Shown here one piece after another: positions 7,062-16,133 of a stretch of DNA of 64,000 nt. The stretch covers positions 212,668 to 276,667 of the forward strand of contig NZ_SUPK01000007.1 of NCBI RefSeq assembly GCF_005049045.1, written 5' to 3'. How positions within the stretch are numbered: the stretch's first letter is position 1; every line of letters starts with the position of its first letter. The position numbers and the translations under genes were made by a program. This stretch comes from Cohnella pontilimi (GTDB lineage: Bacteria > Bacillota > Bacilli > Paenibacillales > Paenibacillaceae). The notes under the pieces were generated by a model. The model was not told the origin of the DNA, ran no database searches, and was given only the letters and a program-made list of their open reading frames with translations.

Positions 7062-7745
7062 GTGGGAGTTGAATGGTATGATGAGATTGCCCGCCGGAAT
7101 GGCGGATACAAGACACGTGCATCGTTCCGAATTGAAGGGATTTCGGGGGAAAAAATATTCGAAGAACGACTAATATCTTTGTTATCAGAGTGCGAACACG
7201 CGTTGGATGCAGGATGCGGACATGGTGACTTTACGATACGAATGTCTCCATACTCACGGCAAATAACCGGTTTTGATAACTCAAAGGAAATGATCAAAAT
7301 CGCCGTACAAAATCAAAATGAATCGTCTCCGATCAATATTCGTTTTATTTGGACTACAACTAAAGAGCAGTTGCCGTTTAAAGATGCTGAATTCGATTTG
7401 ATCTACAGCCGTCGAGGTCCGACATCAATAATCAATCATCCTCGTATTTTGAAATCCGGCGGCAAGATTATGGGCATCCATTCCGGTGCCATGGATAAGG
7501 TGAAAGAACGCTTGGAGAGTAACGGTTTCGTAAGGATTAACATTGATATATTTGATCAAGCTACAATTTTGTTTCCCGATGAAAATGAACTGGCCAAGTT
7601 TCTTTCAGACATGCCGGGAAATATTGATTATAGATTGCATGAGAATCGTCAACAGTTTTACTCCTTGATTGATGAATATAAAATAGATGGTGGCACGTTG
7701 GGAATGAAAGAATGGAGATACATTTGGTCGGCTGTCAAACCATAA
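7062..7745 (+). CDS. Class I SAM-dependent methyltransferase
   Basis: A 227-residue protein with the Rossmann-fold motifs of class I methyltransferases: motif I ALDAGCGHGDFTIRM at about residue 48, motif II ITGFDNSKEMI, and FDLIYSRRGP as motif IV. The C-terminal cap is small, so the substrate is probably a small molecule. The GTG at 7062 (7 nt after AGGAGG) is preferred over a TTG at 7056 that abuts the ribosome site. Confidence 0.8.
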   Translation: MGVEWYDEIARRNGGYKTRASFRIEGISGEKIFEERLISLLSECEHALDAGCGHGDFTIRMSPYSRQITGFDNSKEMIKIAVQNQNESSPINIRFIWTTTKEQLPFKDAEFDLIYSRRGPTSIINHPRILKSGGKIMGIHSGAMDKVKERLESNGFVRINIDIFDQATILFPDENELAKFLSDMPGNIDYRLHENRQQFYSLIDEYKIDGGTLGMKEWRYIWSAVKP

Positions 7746-7856
7746 GCTTGAAGACCTTGGCACACTCAAACCCATTAATGGTACATTGGAATAAACATTC
7801 ATCCCGTGGCGTGGTATGGTCGACTTACGGGAAAATCATAAAAGGAGACTTCATAA

Positions 7857-8309
7857 GTGAAAATCGAACTCACGAATAAACAATACAGAGACTTGATTGA
7901 ATTGTTGTTCCTAGGCAATTGGCTTGCAAACGCCACACGCACAGGAGCGGAAGGCGACGAAAGACTGGAAAAGTACGAACTGCTCCAACATTACATACTA
8001 TCTCATGCTAAAAATTTTCAAGCAGATGACGTAGTAACCGAAGAAGGAACCAGTTTTTATACGACAATGGAATTCGAGGAATCGATCATGCCAATTGTTG
8101 AAGAATATGACGATTCCACGTTTTGGGAACAGCTCTCAATGAAGTTAGCGAACAGGGATTTATTGAAGGAAATCGGCCCGGTAAGTGAATTAAAAGAAAA
8201 GCATAGAACAAGATTGTTTGAACTTGAAGAAGAATATGAAGTGGAGTTTGAAGAGAATGGGTTAAGGAACTTAGTTCTTATGAAGCAAGGTAACAAACCT
8301 AAAAAGTGA
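7857..8309 (+). CDS. Hypothetical protein (150 aa)
   Basis: Not recognised with certainty. The product is acidic and helical, has no signal peptide or membrane segment, and contains a glutamate-rich stretch near residues 125-135 (LFELEEEYEVEFEENGL). The GTG start follows AAAAGGAG. It sits 14 nt before another unknown gene with which it is probably cotranscribed. Confidence 0.6.
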   Translation: MKIELTNKQYRDLIELLFLGNWLANATRTGAEGDERLEKYELLQHYILSHAKNFQADDVVTEEGTSFYTTMEFEESIMPIVEEYDDSTFWEQLSMKLANRDLLKEIGPVSELKEKHRTRLFELEEEYEVEFEENGLRNLVLMKQGNKPKK

Positions 8310-8323
8310 AAAGGGACCATGCC

Positions 8324-8674
8324 ATGAACCTTCAAATGACAAAGGAATTTTATGAGCGAATTGAAACAGAAGTGGAGCAAAGCCTGAAACCGAAAGGTTA
8401 TCGAAAGACCAAACATCAGCATAGTCAGATGAATGGAAATATGTATTCGGTTTTTGATAGTGCCGGGGGGCTGACGCGTCTGATTTGGGATGCCAAAGAT
8501 CGCCGGTTGATCATAAGGGTCTATAAAAAAGGAACGTGGCTCATGAAACTGGGCAAAGCCTTGATCGGCAGAAACGACGACGAAAAGCTGCTGAGAGAAT
8601 TGATCATCAACCGCGAAGAATTCACGGATTCCACTGAGGAACAAGTGATCAAGCGTATCGTGGACGCTATATAA
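8324..8674 (+). CDS. Hypothetical protein (116 aa)
   Basis: Family unknown. A soluble alpha-beta protein with a basic centre (PKGYRKTKHQHSQMNGN) and a strand-rich middle (RLIWDAKDRRLIIRVYKKG). The ATG at 8324 is chosen over a GTG at 8306 that overlaps the previous stop. Its pairing with the preceding gene suggests they work together, but neither sequence hints at a reaction. Confidence 0.55.
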   Translation: MNLQMTKEFYERIETEVEQSLKPKGYRKTKHQHSQMNGNMYSVFDSAGGLTRLIWDAKDRRLIIRVYKKGTWLMKLGKALIGRNDDEKLLRELIINREEFTDSTEEQVIKRIVDAI

Positions 8675-8730
8675 AAAATCCGTTTTCATCCGCAAGTGCC
8701 AGTAAGCCAAGTCGGGCGAGGGGAATCGAA

Positions 8731-9522
8731 TTGGGCACGTACTTACTGTTTTTGCAAAAATCGTTCCAACAGAAATTCGTTTATCGGACCAGCGCATATA
8801 TTTACCTGCTCTCGACTTGTTTGAGAGTATTTATTATGGTGAATGTGTGGACAGCATTGTATGCCGGACGTGACTCCATCAACGGCGTCTCGTTGATGGA
8901 CATGCTGAACTTTATCGTCATATCGGCAATTGTGTCAGCGCTTACGCAAACGCGGATGGGAGATAAAATCGCAGCGAAAGTAGTGGACGGCACGATCGCT
9001 GTGGATTTTTTGCGGCCCATTCGTTTTAAGTACTTTGTTTATGCCGACCAGCTCGGCGAAAATCTTTACCAAGTGCTGCTCAACGCTCTGCCGGTATGTA
9101 TCCTGGCCGCGCTCATCTATGGCTTCGAGATGCCCGCCGATCCTCTCATGCTCTCGCTTTTCATCGTTTGCTTGTTTTTCGGCATCCTTATCATCTTCTC
9201 CATCAACTATATCGTGGGACTCATCTCGTTCTGGTCGAAGGCGGCGCATCCTACCTCCTGGTTCCTCCTCACAGCGGTAACGCTGTTCGGCGGAACATTC
9301 GTGCCGATCTGGTTTTATCCGGATATTTTGCGCGAAGTCACCCTATTCCTACCTTTCCGGCTCATCTATTTTGAACCGATCAATATTTACCTGGGTCGCG
9401 TCACGCCTTCCGAAGCAATGTCTATCATAGTGATTCAACTCGCATGGCTGGTCGTTCTCTGGTTAGTCGAGCGGTTCATGTGGAGCAAAATCCAAACAAA
9501 GCTGACCGTACAAGGGGGGTGA
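8731..9522 (+). CDS. ABC-2 type transporter permease (COG4587-like)
   Basis: A 263-residue membrane protein with six predicted helices, first of a three-gene exporter (two different permeases plus an ATPase). The conserved family segment KVVDGTIAVDFLRPIRFKYFVYADQLGENL follows the second helix. TTG start after GAGGGG. Exporters of this group are linked to drug or peptide export or lipid handling in Firmicutes; the cargo here is unknown. The next permease begins 4 nt downstream, so they are translated from one transcript. Confidence 0.82.
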   Translation: MGTYLLFLQKSFQQKFVYRTSAYIYLLSTCLRVFIMVNVWTALYAGRDSINGVSLMDMLNFIVISAIVSALTQTRMGDKIAAKVVDGTIAVDFLRPIRFKYFVYADQLGENLYQVLLNALPVCILAALIYGFEMPADPLMLSLFIVCLFFGILIIFSINYIVGLISFWSKAAHPTSWFLLTAVTLFGGTFVPIWFYPDILREVTLFLPFRLIYFEPINIYLGRVTPSEAMSIIVIQLAWLVVLWLVERFMWSKIQTKLTVQGG

Positions 9523-9526
9523 GCGG

Positions 9527-10327
9527 ATGCACACCTTTAAGCTGTATTTGGAGTTTATCAAAATCCGAATCGTATCCCATATCGAGTATCGGAAAATGTT
9601 CCTGTTCTGGTTTTTCGCCCAATGGATCGCATACGGAGTACAGTTGCTTCTCATCTGGGTCATGGTTCATCGGTTTCAGGATATTCAAGGCTGGAAGCCG
9701 TTCGAGGTCGTGCTGCTTTACGCCTTGAGCCTTAACTCTTACGCACTGGCCGGGTTTTTCTTTTACAATCCCTGCACACAATTATCGCACTTGGTACGAA
9801 CAGGTGAATTCGACGAAATACTGACCCGCCCGCTGAACCCCTTCCTGTATTTAGTAAGCCGGGAATTTAATTTCGGTTACATCACCCATGTCGTATTGGC
9901 GGTTCCGGTCACTGTGGTTAGTTTCGTCATGTTGGATATTCCGTTTACATTCACGAATATATTGATGTTACTGCTTATCCTCATAGGCGGAGCATTAATT
10001 CAAGGGGCAGTATTCCTTTTCACTTCTGTTCCGGCTTTTTGGATTGTTGACAGCAACGGTATGCAAAACGTTCTGTTTCAATTTCGAGATTTTGCCAACT
10101 ATCCGCTATCCATCTATCACAAAAGTATCCAAATATTGCTCACTTTCGTGATCCCATTCGCCTTCATCAACTTTTATCCGGCGCAGTTTTTTTTGGGCAA
10201 ACAGGACTTCTCGGTATTTCATCCTGCCTTTCAATTCATGACACCGCTCGTCGGGCTTGTGATGTTCGCGCTCGCCCTTTGGTTCTGGCATTTCGGCATC
10301 AACCGATATAAAAGCACGGGATCTTAG
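9527..10327 (+). CDS. ABC-2 type transporter permease (COG3694-like)
   Basis: A 266-residue partner of the preceding permease with six predicted helices. The family's conserved cytoplasmic segment is LVRTGEFDEILTRPLNPFLYLVSREF at about residue 88. It most likely forms a heterodimeric membrane channel with the upstream product. The ATPase gene starts 14 nt after its stop. Confidence 0.82.
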   Translation: MHTFKLYLEFIKIRIVSHIEYRKMFLFWFFAQWIAYGVQLLLIWVMVHRFQDIQGWKPFEVVLLYALSLNSYALAGFFFYNPCTQLSHLVRTGEFDEILTRPLNPFLYLVSREFNFGYITHVVLAVPVTVVSFVMLDIPFTFTNILMLLLILIGGALIQGAVFLFTSVPAFWIVDSNGMQNVLFQFRDFANYPLSIYHKSIQILLTFVIPFAFINFYPAQFFLGKQDFSVFHPAFQFMTPLVGLVMFALALWFWHFGINRYKSTGS

Positions 10328-10341
10328 GAAGGAGATGAAGA

Positions 10342-11319
10342 ATGGCATTCATCGAGATGCAGAATGTGACGAAGCAATTTCGGGTTTATCCGAGGCAAAA
10401 AGGCTTCGCCAACGCGCTGAAGTCACTTGTCTACAAACCCTATGAGATCAAGACGGCTGTAGACGGAATCGATTTCTCCATCGCGAAGGGCGAGCTTGTA
10501 GGTTACATAGGCGCCAATGGAGCTGGCAAGTCTACTACGATCAAAATGCTGTCGGGTATTCTTGTACCCACCTCGGGACAAATAGAAGTAGGCGGTCTGG
10601 TTCCTCACGAGAACCGCAAACGTAACGCAGGTCGTATCGGGGTCGTGTTCGGTCAGCGTTCACAGCTGTACTGGGATTTGCCGATGGAGGAGACGTTCGA
10701 TTTGTACAAGCGGATGTACAAAATCGATGCTGCGGCTTTCAAACGAAATGTTCAGTTTTTCGTCGAGTTGCTCGATATGCAAGAATTTGTAAGGCGACCC
10801 ACGAGACAGCTCAGCTTGGGACAAAAAATGCGTGCCAATCTGGCGCTGGCGATGCTTCATGACCCGGAGATCTTGTATTTGGACGAACCAACGATCGGTC
10901 TGGATGTGGTGGCAAAAAGCAAAATCCGGAAGTTTATCCGCGAGATCAACCGGGAGAAAGCGACCACCGTCATACTGACCACGCATGACATGAACGACAT
11001 CGAGGAAATATGCGACAGGCTCATCATGATCGACCATGGGAGAAAAATGTTCGACGGCACTCTGCACGAGTTTAAACAGACTTACAGCGATTCTACGATT
11101 GTTATCCTCGATTTGGAGGAGGACGCGGCACTTCAAGTGAGTGATGGTAGGTTAAAGGTTATTCAGGAAGACGGACAGCGCAAGTATGTCTCCATCGATA
11201 AAAACATCATCAGCCTCGTCGACGCTATCACCCAACTAGCGCAAACGAATCGGATCCGTGAGGTGAATGTGAAGGAACCGGATATCGAAGATACCGTGAG
11301 AAGGATATTTGAAAAATGA
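10342..11319 (+). CDS. ABC transporter ATP-binding protein (COG4586-like)
   Basis: A 325-residue ATPase that powers the two ABC-2 permeases upstream. Walker A is GANGAGKST (about residue 58), the signature is LSLGQKMR, Walker B is ILYLDEPT, and the H-loop lies in TTHDM. The C-terminal 80 residues after the nucleotide domain are typical of this subfamily. Its stop overlaps the MFS gene start by 4 nt (ATGA), which couples translation of the two. Confidence 0.9.
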   Translation: MAFIEMQNVTKQFRVYPRQKGFANALKSLVYKPYEIKTAVDGIDFSIAKGELVGYIGANGAGKSTTIKMLSGILVPTSGQIEVGGLVPHENRKRNAGRIGVVFGQRSQLYWDLPMEETFDLYKRMYKIDAAAFKRNVQFFVELLDMQEFVRRPTRQLSLGQKMRANLALAMLHDPEILYLDEPTIGLDVVAKSKIRKFIREINREKATTVILTTHDMNDIEEICDRLIMIDHGRKMFDGTLHEFKQTYSDSTIVILDLEEDAALQVSDGRLKVIQEDGQRKYVSIDKNIISLVDAITQLAQTNRIREVNVKEPDIEDTVRRIFEK

Positions 11320-12509
11320 GCAAAATTACAGCGGATTTGAAACGTTTTGTCGGTTTGAATGGAGCTCTTTCCCTGCTGACGTCTATTTTTGTTTACGGCA
11401 TCGGCACGGGCATACTCGCTCCCATGAATGCGGTCTATATGAGCGATTCCCTCGGTTTATCCAAGGGGGAAATCGCGTCCATATTCTCCATCACACTCCT
11501 GTTGAACATGATGGTGACGCTCGGCGTAGGCATTGTCAGCGACAGAATCAAGCGAAAAAAAGGTTTGCCCCTGATCGCCTCGGTCATTTGCTTGGCCGGC
11601 CTCATCGTCTATATTCAAGCCGACGATTATGCCGGGGCTCTGGCGGGTATGGCGATTGCGATGGCCCCGTCCGGGCTCATTATGGGGCAAATTTTCGCGA
11701 TGGCTCGCAGCCAATTCAGCAAACAGGCCGAGTCCATTGTCGAAATCGCCATGCTGTGGCTGAGAGCCGGCTTCAGCGTCGGATTTTTCATGGGGCTGCT
11801 CCTGGGCGCCAACCTGTATCTCGTAACGGGATTCCAAGGCGTACTGTGGGGCAATGTGGCGGGGTATGCCGGACTTTTCTTGCTGCTGCTGTTTTACCGC
11901 GAGGTAGCAGGGGACAAGGAAGCGAAATCCTCGCAACGCGGCGAACCGTTCTCTTTAATCATGCTGATCGCGCTGCTCATGATCTCTTGTGCCGACGCGA
12001 TTCGCGGTTTGTACTTGCCGCTCGTGTTTAATGAACTGTTCAAGCGGCCGGATTTGTTTTCCTATCTATGGAGCTGTCAGGCGGTATTCGAGCTGCTGTT
12101 CATGACATTGACCGGGTATTGGGTCGCGAAGTACGGCAGCAAGTCGATTATTTTCTTGGGTGGCGCATGTGCGGTCGTCGCGTATGCCGTATATGCGGCG
12201 GCTTCGCCGATCGGGCTGTTCTTCGCGGTGCAGCCGGTGTATTCGTTATCGGTCTCGATTTTGTACGGAGTCGCCATGGGATATGTGCAGCGCATGTTTA
12301 TCAACTACACAGGCTTCGGGGCCAGCCTGTACATCGTCATATCGCAAGCAGCTTCACTTATCGGATATTTGTTGCCGTTCACCGTCAAAGGCATATCGCC
12401 GAACATTTTTTTCATCCCTATCGTGCTGGTCACAGCGGCGTTAGTGATCATTGGCAGAGTGTTGTACACGGAAAATAAACAAGCGAGCATGAATACTTTA
12501 AACGGATGA
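11316..12509 (+). CDS. MFS transporter (sugar/drug efflux-like)
   Basis: A 397-residue carrier with twelve predicted helices. The loop after helix 2 (GIVSDRIKRKKG) matches MFS motif A. Overall it resembles SetA-type and multidrug exporters. Its start overlaps the ABC ATPase stop by 4 nt, so an ABC exporter and an MFS exporter are made from the same message, suggesting a shared export or resistance role. The cargo cannot be inferred. Confidence 0.82.
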   Translation: MSKITADLKRFVGLNGALSLLTSIFVYGIGTGILAPMNAVYMSDSLGLSKGEIASIFSITLLLNMMVTLGVGIVSDRIKRKKGLPLIASVICLAGLIVYIQADDYAGALAGMAIAMAPSGLIMGQIFAMARSQFSKQAESIVEIAMLWLRAGFSVGFFMGLLLGANLYLVTGFQGVLWGNVAGYAGLFLLLLFYREVAGDKEAKSSQRGEPFSLIMLIALLMISCADAIRGLYLPLVFNELFKRPDLFSYLWSCQAVFELLFMTLTGYWVAKYGSKSIIFLGGACAVVAYAVYAAASPIGLFFAVQPVYSLSVSILYGVAMGYVQRMFINYTGFGASLYIVISQAASLIGYLLPFTVKGISPNIFFIPIVLVTAALVIIGRVLYTENKQASMNTLNG

Positions 12510-12523
12510 TGGGAGTGGCATGC

Positions 12524-13480
12524 ATGGGTACAATCGTGAGTCTGATTCGTCTGCCCGACGATCAAATCGCCAGAATTCAAGAAGTGGCCAAAGGGTGGGA
12601 GATTGTTCAGAGAACCCAGGACTCCACGCTTTGGAAAGAACGTCTGAAAGATGCCGAAATTTTAATCGCCTGGAGCCGAGTTGCCGCTGAAGAGGTATTA
12701 GGCCCGGATTCGAAGCTGCGTTGGCTGCAAAATTGGGGGGCCGGCGTCGACCAATTGCCGCTCGAAGCATTCGCCAAGCACGGAGTGAAGATAACCAACG
12801 CAAGCGGGGTTCATGCCTATCCGATCTCCGAAAATATATTGGCCATGATGATGATGTTCGCCAGGAAGCTCCATACGGCCGTTCGCTATCAAGGGCGGAA
12901 AGAGTGGGGAAGCTTCGGTCAGCTAAATGAAATCCACGGTCGAACGGTGGGGATTATCGGGGTCGGAGCCATTGGGGAAGAAACGGCCAGACTGGCCAAG
13001 GCGTTCGGGATGAAAGTGCTCGGCGTTCGTCTTTCCGGCCAGCCTACTCCCAATGTGGATCGGATGTTCGACCTGACGGGACTGCATGAAGTACTTCAGC
13101 AAAGCGATTACGTGGTGAACACGCTCCCTTCGACCGAGCGTACACGCCACATGTTCGGCCGTGCTGAGTTTCAGGCGATGAAACTCACTGCCTATTATCT
13201 CAATATCGGGCGTGGAGCCACGACGGATACCGAGGCGCTGATTGAGGCATTGCGTGAGGGATCGATTGCCGGAGCGGGTCTGGATGTATTTGAGCAGGAG
13301 CCTTTGCCTGCCGAGAGCCCGTTGTGGGAGATGGACAACGTGATCATGACACCGCATAATGCCGGATCAAACGTCGAATATGACGCACGGGCGATGGATA
13401 TTTTTCTGCAAAATTTACAGGACTACTTGAACGGGCGCGAGCCGTCCGTGAACCGGGTTGATTTCGCGAAGCAATATTGA
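12524..13480 (+). CDS. D-isomer-specific 2-hydroxyacid dehydrogenase
   Basis: A 318-residue NAD-dependent dehydrogenase. The Rossmann motif is GIIGVGAIGEETARLAKAFG (about residue 143); the substrate-side Arg lies in LNIGRGATTDTEAL, the catalytic Glu in DVFEQEPLP and the catalytic His in MTPHNAG. It reduces 2-keto acids or oxidises D-2-hydroxyacids. The ATG at 12524 follows GGGAGTGG; an earlier ATG at 12506 overlaps the MFS stop. Its place directly behind an exporter is suggestive, but no pathway can be named. Confidence 0.88.
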   Translation: MGTIVSLIRLPDDQIARIQEVAKGWEIVQRTQDSTLWKERLKDAEILIAWSRVAAEEVLGPDSKLRWLQNWGAGVDQLPLEAFAKHGVKITNASGVHAYPISENILAMMMMFARKLHTAVRYQGRKEWGSFGQLNEIHGRTVGIIGVGAIGEETARLAKAFGMKVLGVRLSGQPTPNVDRMFDLTGLHEVLQQSDYVVNTLPSTERTRHMFGRAEFQAMKLTAYYLNIGRGATTDTEALIEALREGSIAGAGLDVFEQEPLPAESPLWEMDNVIMTPHNAGSNVEYDARAMDIFLQNLQDYLNGREPSVNRVDFAKQY

Positions 13481-13510
13481 GATCCGCAATCGGTGGGGGA
13501 GGGTGAAACC

Positions 13511-14356
13511 GTGCGAAGCGAACGAATGATGTTGGATTTGATTCTTGGATTCGCGAAGGAGGATACGCGGATTCGAGCGGTCGTCATGAGCGGGTCACGC
13601 GGCGATCCCACTGCCCCGCGCGATCGTTTTCAAGACTACGACATTGTCTATGTGGTATCCGAACTGGAATCATTCGTTGCAGATCGCAGCTGGATCCAGC
13701 GCTTCGGAGATATTCTCATCATGCAGACACCGGACGAGAACAGCCTGGCCGATGACGACCCTCGCGACAGCTTTGCTTTTCTGATGCTGTTCACGGACGG
13801 CAATCGCATCGATCTTACGTTTCATCCACTCGACAAGCTGAATAAGCTGCACTTTGACAGCCTGAGCGTTCCTTTGTTGGACAAGGACGGCATTCTTCCT
13901 CCTCTCCCGCCGCCGGGCAATCGCGATTATTTGCCTATGCCGCCTACCGCCAATCAATTCTCGGATTGCTGCAACGAATTTTGGTGGGTCAGCACTTATA
14001 TCGCCAAAGGCCTCTGGAGACGGGAGTTGCCTTACGCGAAAACGATGTTCGAAGGTCCGGTCCGGGATATGCTGATGATGATGTTAACGTGGCATATCGG
14101 GATCAAGACCGGCTTTAAGGAGAGTCCCGGAAAGGCCGGCAAATATTTCGTAAAGTTCCTTGAGCCGCGCCACTGGGAGGCATTTGTCCGAACCTACGCA
14201 GACGGCGATTACGAGCATATTTGGCAGGCGCTGTTTACGATGTGCGATTTGTTTCGGGAAATTGCTATCGGCGTGGCTGAACATTTTGGCTTTGTATATG
14301 CCCTCGACGAGGACAAACAGGTCACGTCTTATTTGAAAGCTGTTCACAGAATGTGA
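13511..14356 (+). CDS. ANT(6)-like aminoglycoside 6-adenylyltransferase family protein
   Basis: A 281-residue nucleotidyltransferase resembling streptomycin 6-adenylyltransferases. The nucleotide-binding signature is VVMSGSRGDPTAPRDRFQDY, whose two aspartates with a later GNRIDLTF aspartate give the usual metal triad. Chromosomal homologues in soil Bacilli range from true resistance enzymes to proteins with no measured activity, so resistance is not implied. The GTG at 13511 follows GGGGGAGGGTG. It continues the co-directional run from 8.7 kb. Confidence 0.85.
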   Translation: MRSERMMLDLILGFAKEDTRIRAVVMSGSRGDPTAPRDRFQDYDIVYVVSELESFVADRSWIQRFGDILIMQTPDENSLADDDPRDSFAFLMLFTDGNRIDLTFHPLDKLNKLHFDSLSVPLLDKDGILPPLPPPGNRDYLPMPPTANQFSDCCNEFWWVSTYIAKGLWRRELPYAKTMFEGPVRDMLMMMLTWHIGIKTGFKESPGKAGKYFVKFLEPRHWEAFVRTYADGDYEHIWQALFTMCDLFREIAIGVAEHFGFVYALDEDKQVTSYLKAVHRM

Positions 14357-14381
14357 AGGAACCGGCCGAAAGAGGTGCGGC

Positions 14382-14990
14382 ATGAGCGCGAACTTTTATC
14401 TGGTGAGACACGCGATCAAAGAAAAGGCGATCGGAGATGTTCCGATCGCGAAAGAAGGCGTGGCGCAAGCTCAAGCGACAGCCCGGTATTTTCGGAGTCT
14501 GCCTGTCCAGGCAGTCCTATGCAGTCCTCTGAGAAGGGCGAAAGATACGGCAGCGTTCATCGCTGCCGTATCTTTCGCGCCCGTATCAGAGGATATTCGT
14601 TTAAGAGAGCGGGCGAATTGGGGCGATCTGCCCGGCCAAAGCTTTGATGAATTCGTTGCGATGTGGGACAGATGCACACGTGAGCGGGACTTCCTGCCGC
14701 CTGTCGGTGATTCTGCCAGACGCGCAGGTGAGCGCCTGTCTGCATGCTTAATGGAATTGGCGGAATCGAGCCGCTATGATTCCGCCTTTGTAGTTGTCAC
14801 ACACGGAGGACTGATCACCGATTTTCTTGTTAACGAATTTTCAGAAGAAGAGCTAGATTTTTGGCAACCTCAATTCATCATCCGCCAAAGCAGTCTCATC
14901 CCCGAGTGTTCCATTACAAAACTCATCTATAAGACTGGCTGTTATCAGATTGAGATGTTCGCATCCGTGAATCATTTATCATCACCTTAA
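14382..14990 (+). CDS. Histidine phosphatase family protein
   Basis: A 202-residue member of the phosphoglycerate-mutase-like superfamily. The catalytic histidine lies in YLVRHA (residues 6-11); SPLRRAKDTA supplies the arginine pocket and VTHGGL the second histidine. Substrate unknown. Codons for about residues 53-66 form a perfect 17-bp inverted repeat. The 3' end overlaps the convergent oxidoreductase gene by 68 bp, which leaves no room for an ordinary terminator. Confidence 0.85.
   Translation: MSANFYLVRHAIKEKAIGDVPIAKEGVAQAQATARYFRSLPVQAVLCSPLRRAKDTAAFIAAVSFAPVSEDIRLRERANWGDLPGQSFDEFVAMWDRCTRERDFLPPVGDSARRAGERLSACLMELAESSRYDSAFVVVTHGGLITDFLVNEFSEEELDFWQPQFIIRQSSLIPECSITKLIYKTGCYQIEMFASVNHLSSP
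14539..14577. repeat. Perfect 17-bp inverted repeat inside a coding region
   Basis: Arms CGAAAGATACGGCAGCG (14539-14555) and its complement (14561-14577) flank a 5-nt loop within the histidine phosphatase gene. No T-run follows, so it is not an ordinary terminator. It would fold into a very stable mRNA hairpin. Confidence 0.95.
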
Positions 14991-15996
14991 CGCCTTTGCG
15001 GGCGCTTTCGACCGCGCCGAATACCATGGCCATGCTGCGGATATTGTCCCGGCAATCGGTCTCCGCACGTCTGCCTTGCTCGAGCGCATCGAACATCTCG
15101 TCCAGGCACCCTGCGTGGAACGTATGGCGCGTTGTAGGTACTTCGGCTTCGACGCGAACGAAGTCGCGGATGAATTTGCCTTCCTCGTCGCCTCGCGCGA
15201 CGATTTCCGCGTACGGCGGATTCGTACCATCCCATATCGCCGTGCCGCGTTCTCCGGTCACCCGCCATTCGCCTTCCCACGAGGTTTGTGCTCCTTCCGC
15301 ACTCCAAGAACCCCTGTAACAGAATACGGAACCGTCCGACATTTCAAAAATGCAAACCGCCGATGAGTTGCCTGCGTACCAGGAGCCGGGCGGGTTATAT
15401 TCGTGGCAATAAACGGATACCGGATCGGCGTCGAGTATTTTGCGTGCCTGATCGAACGTGTGGATCGCCATGTCGAGCAGCAGAGGGTTGTCCATCGCAT
15501 CGCGGAATCCGCCAAAATGCGGGCCGAGGAAGAAATCGACGCCCGCGTATCCCGGCTTGCCGACCGTTCCGGACCGGATCAAGCCGCTCAGCGCCAATAT
15601 TTGCGGGTTGAACCGCCGATTCTGCATGACGGCATGCATACGGCCGGTCTCCTCGCTGATCCGGACCATCTCCCGGCACTGGTCTAATGTCTCCGCCAGC
15701 GGTTTTTCCGAGAATACATCGCATCCCAGGAGCATGGCCGTGGTCCCTACCTGAAAGTGAGAGGAAGGGATCGTGATGTCGAATACAAGTGTGGCTCCCG
15801 ACTCTTTCACGGCTTTTTCCACATCGGTATACACCGCGCATGTTAAACCATAGCGGTCGGCCATAGCGGAAGCGGCCTCCGGGTTAATGTCCACGAGAGC
15901 CACAATCTCCGCGTTGTCTCGTCCGATCGCGTATTTTACCCATTCGTTCGCCATAGAGCCGCAGCCTGCAACGGCTATTCGATGAGCAGCGCTCAT
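14923..15996 (-). CDS. Gfo/Idh/MocA family oxidoreductase
   Basis: A 357-residue NAD(P)-dependent oxidoreductase. The N-terminal Rossmann domain starts IAVAGCGSMANEWVKYAI; the catalytic lysine is in FSEKPLAET. The C-terminal alpha-beta sheet domain holds HFGGFRDAMDNPLLLDMAIHTFDQ, with the usual Asp-x3-His pair. Members act on sugars, inositols or sugar nucleotides. The ATG at 15996 follows GGGGGGAT. It runs convergently into the histidine phosphatase with a 68-bp coding overlap. Confidence 0.88.
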   Translation of the reverse strand: MSAAHRIAVAGCGSMANEWVKYAIGRDNAEIVALVDINPEAASAMADRYGLTCAVYTDVEKAVKESGATLVFDITIPSSHFQVGTTAMLLGCDVFSEKPLAETLDQCREMVRISEETGRMHAVMQNRRFNPQILALSGLIRSGTVGKPGYAGVDFFLGPHFGGFRDAMDNPLLLDMAIHTFDQARKILDADPVSVYCHEYNPPGSWYAGNSSAVCIFEMSDGSVFCYRGSWSAEGAQTSWEGEWRVTGERGTAIWDGTNPPYAEIVARGDEEGKFIRDFVRVEAEVPTTRHTFHAGCLDEMFDALEQGRRAETDCRDNIRSMAMVFGAVESARKGVKVMINDSRMRTSQSDNSQSYR

Positions 15997-16090
15997 TCCG
16001 GATCCCCCCTGAACAATCATAAATACTTTTTCTCGCCTATTATCGTTTATTGTACATGAACTTCATGAGGGGTGGACAACACCAACGCAT

Positions 16091-16126
16091 AAAAAGACGG
16101 CGGCTCCGGGAGATGGAGTCCGCCGT
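16091..16126 (-). terminator. Terminator of the second methionine aminopeptidase gene
   Basis: Read on the minus strand, a stem of about 11 bp (16097-16107 with 16115-16126, one bulge) is followed by CTTTTT. Confidence 0.85.
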
Positions 16127-16133
16127 TGGTTGT

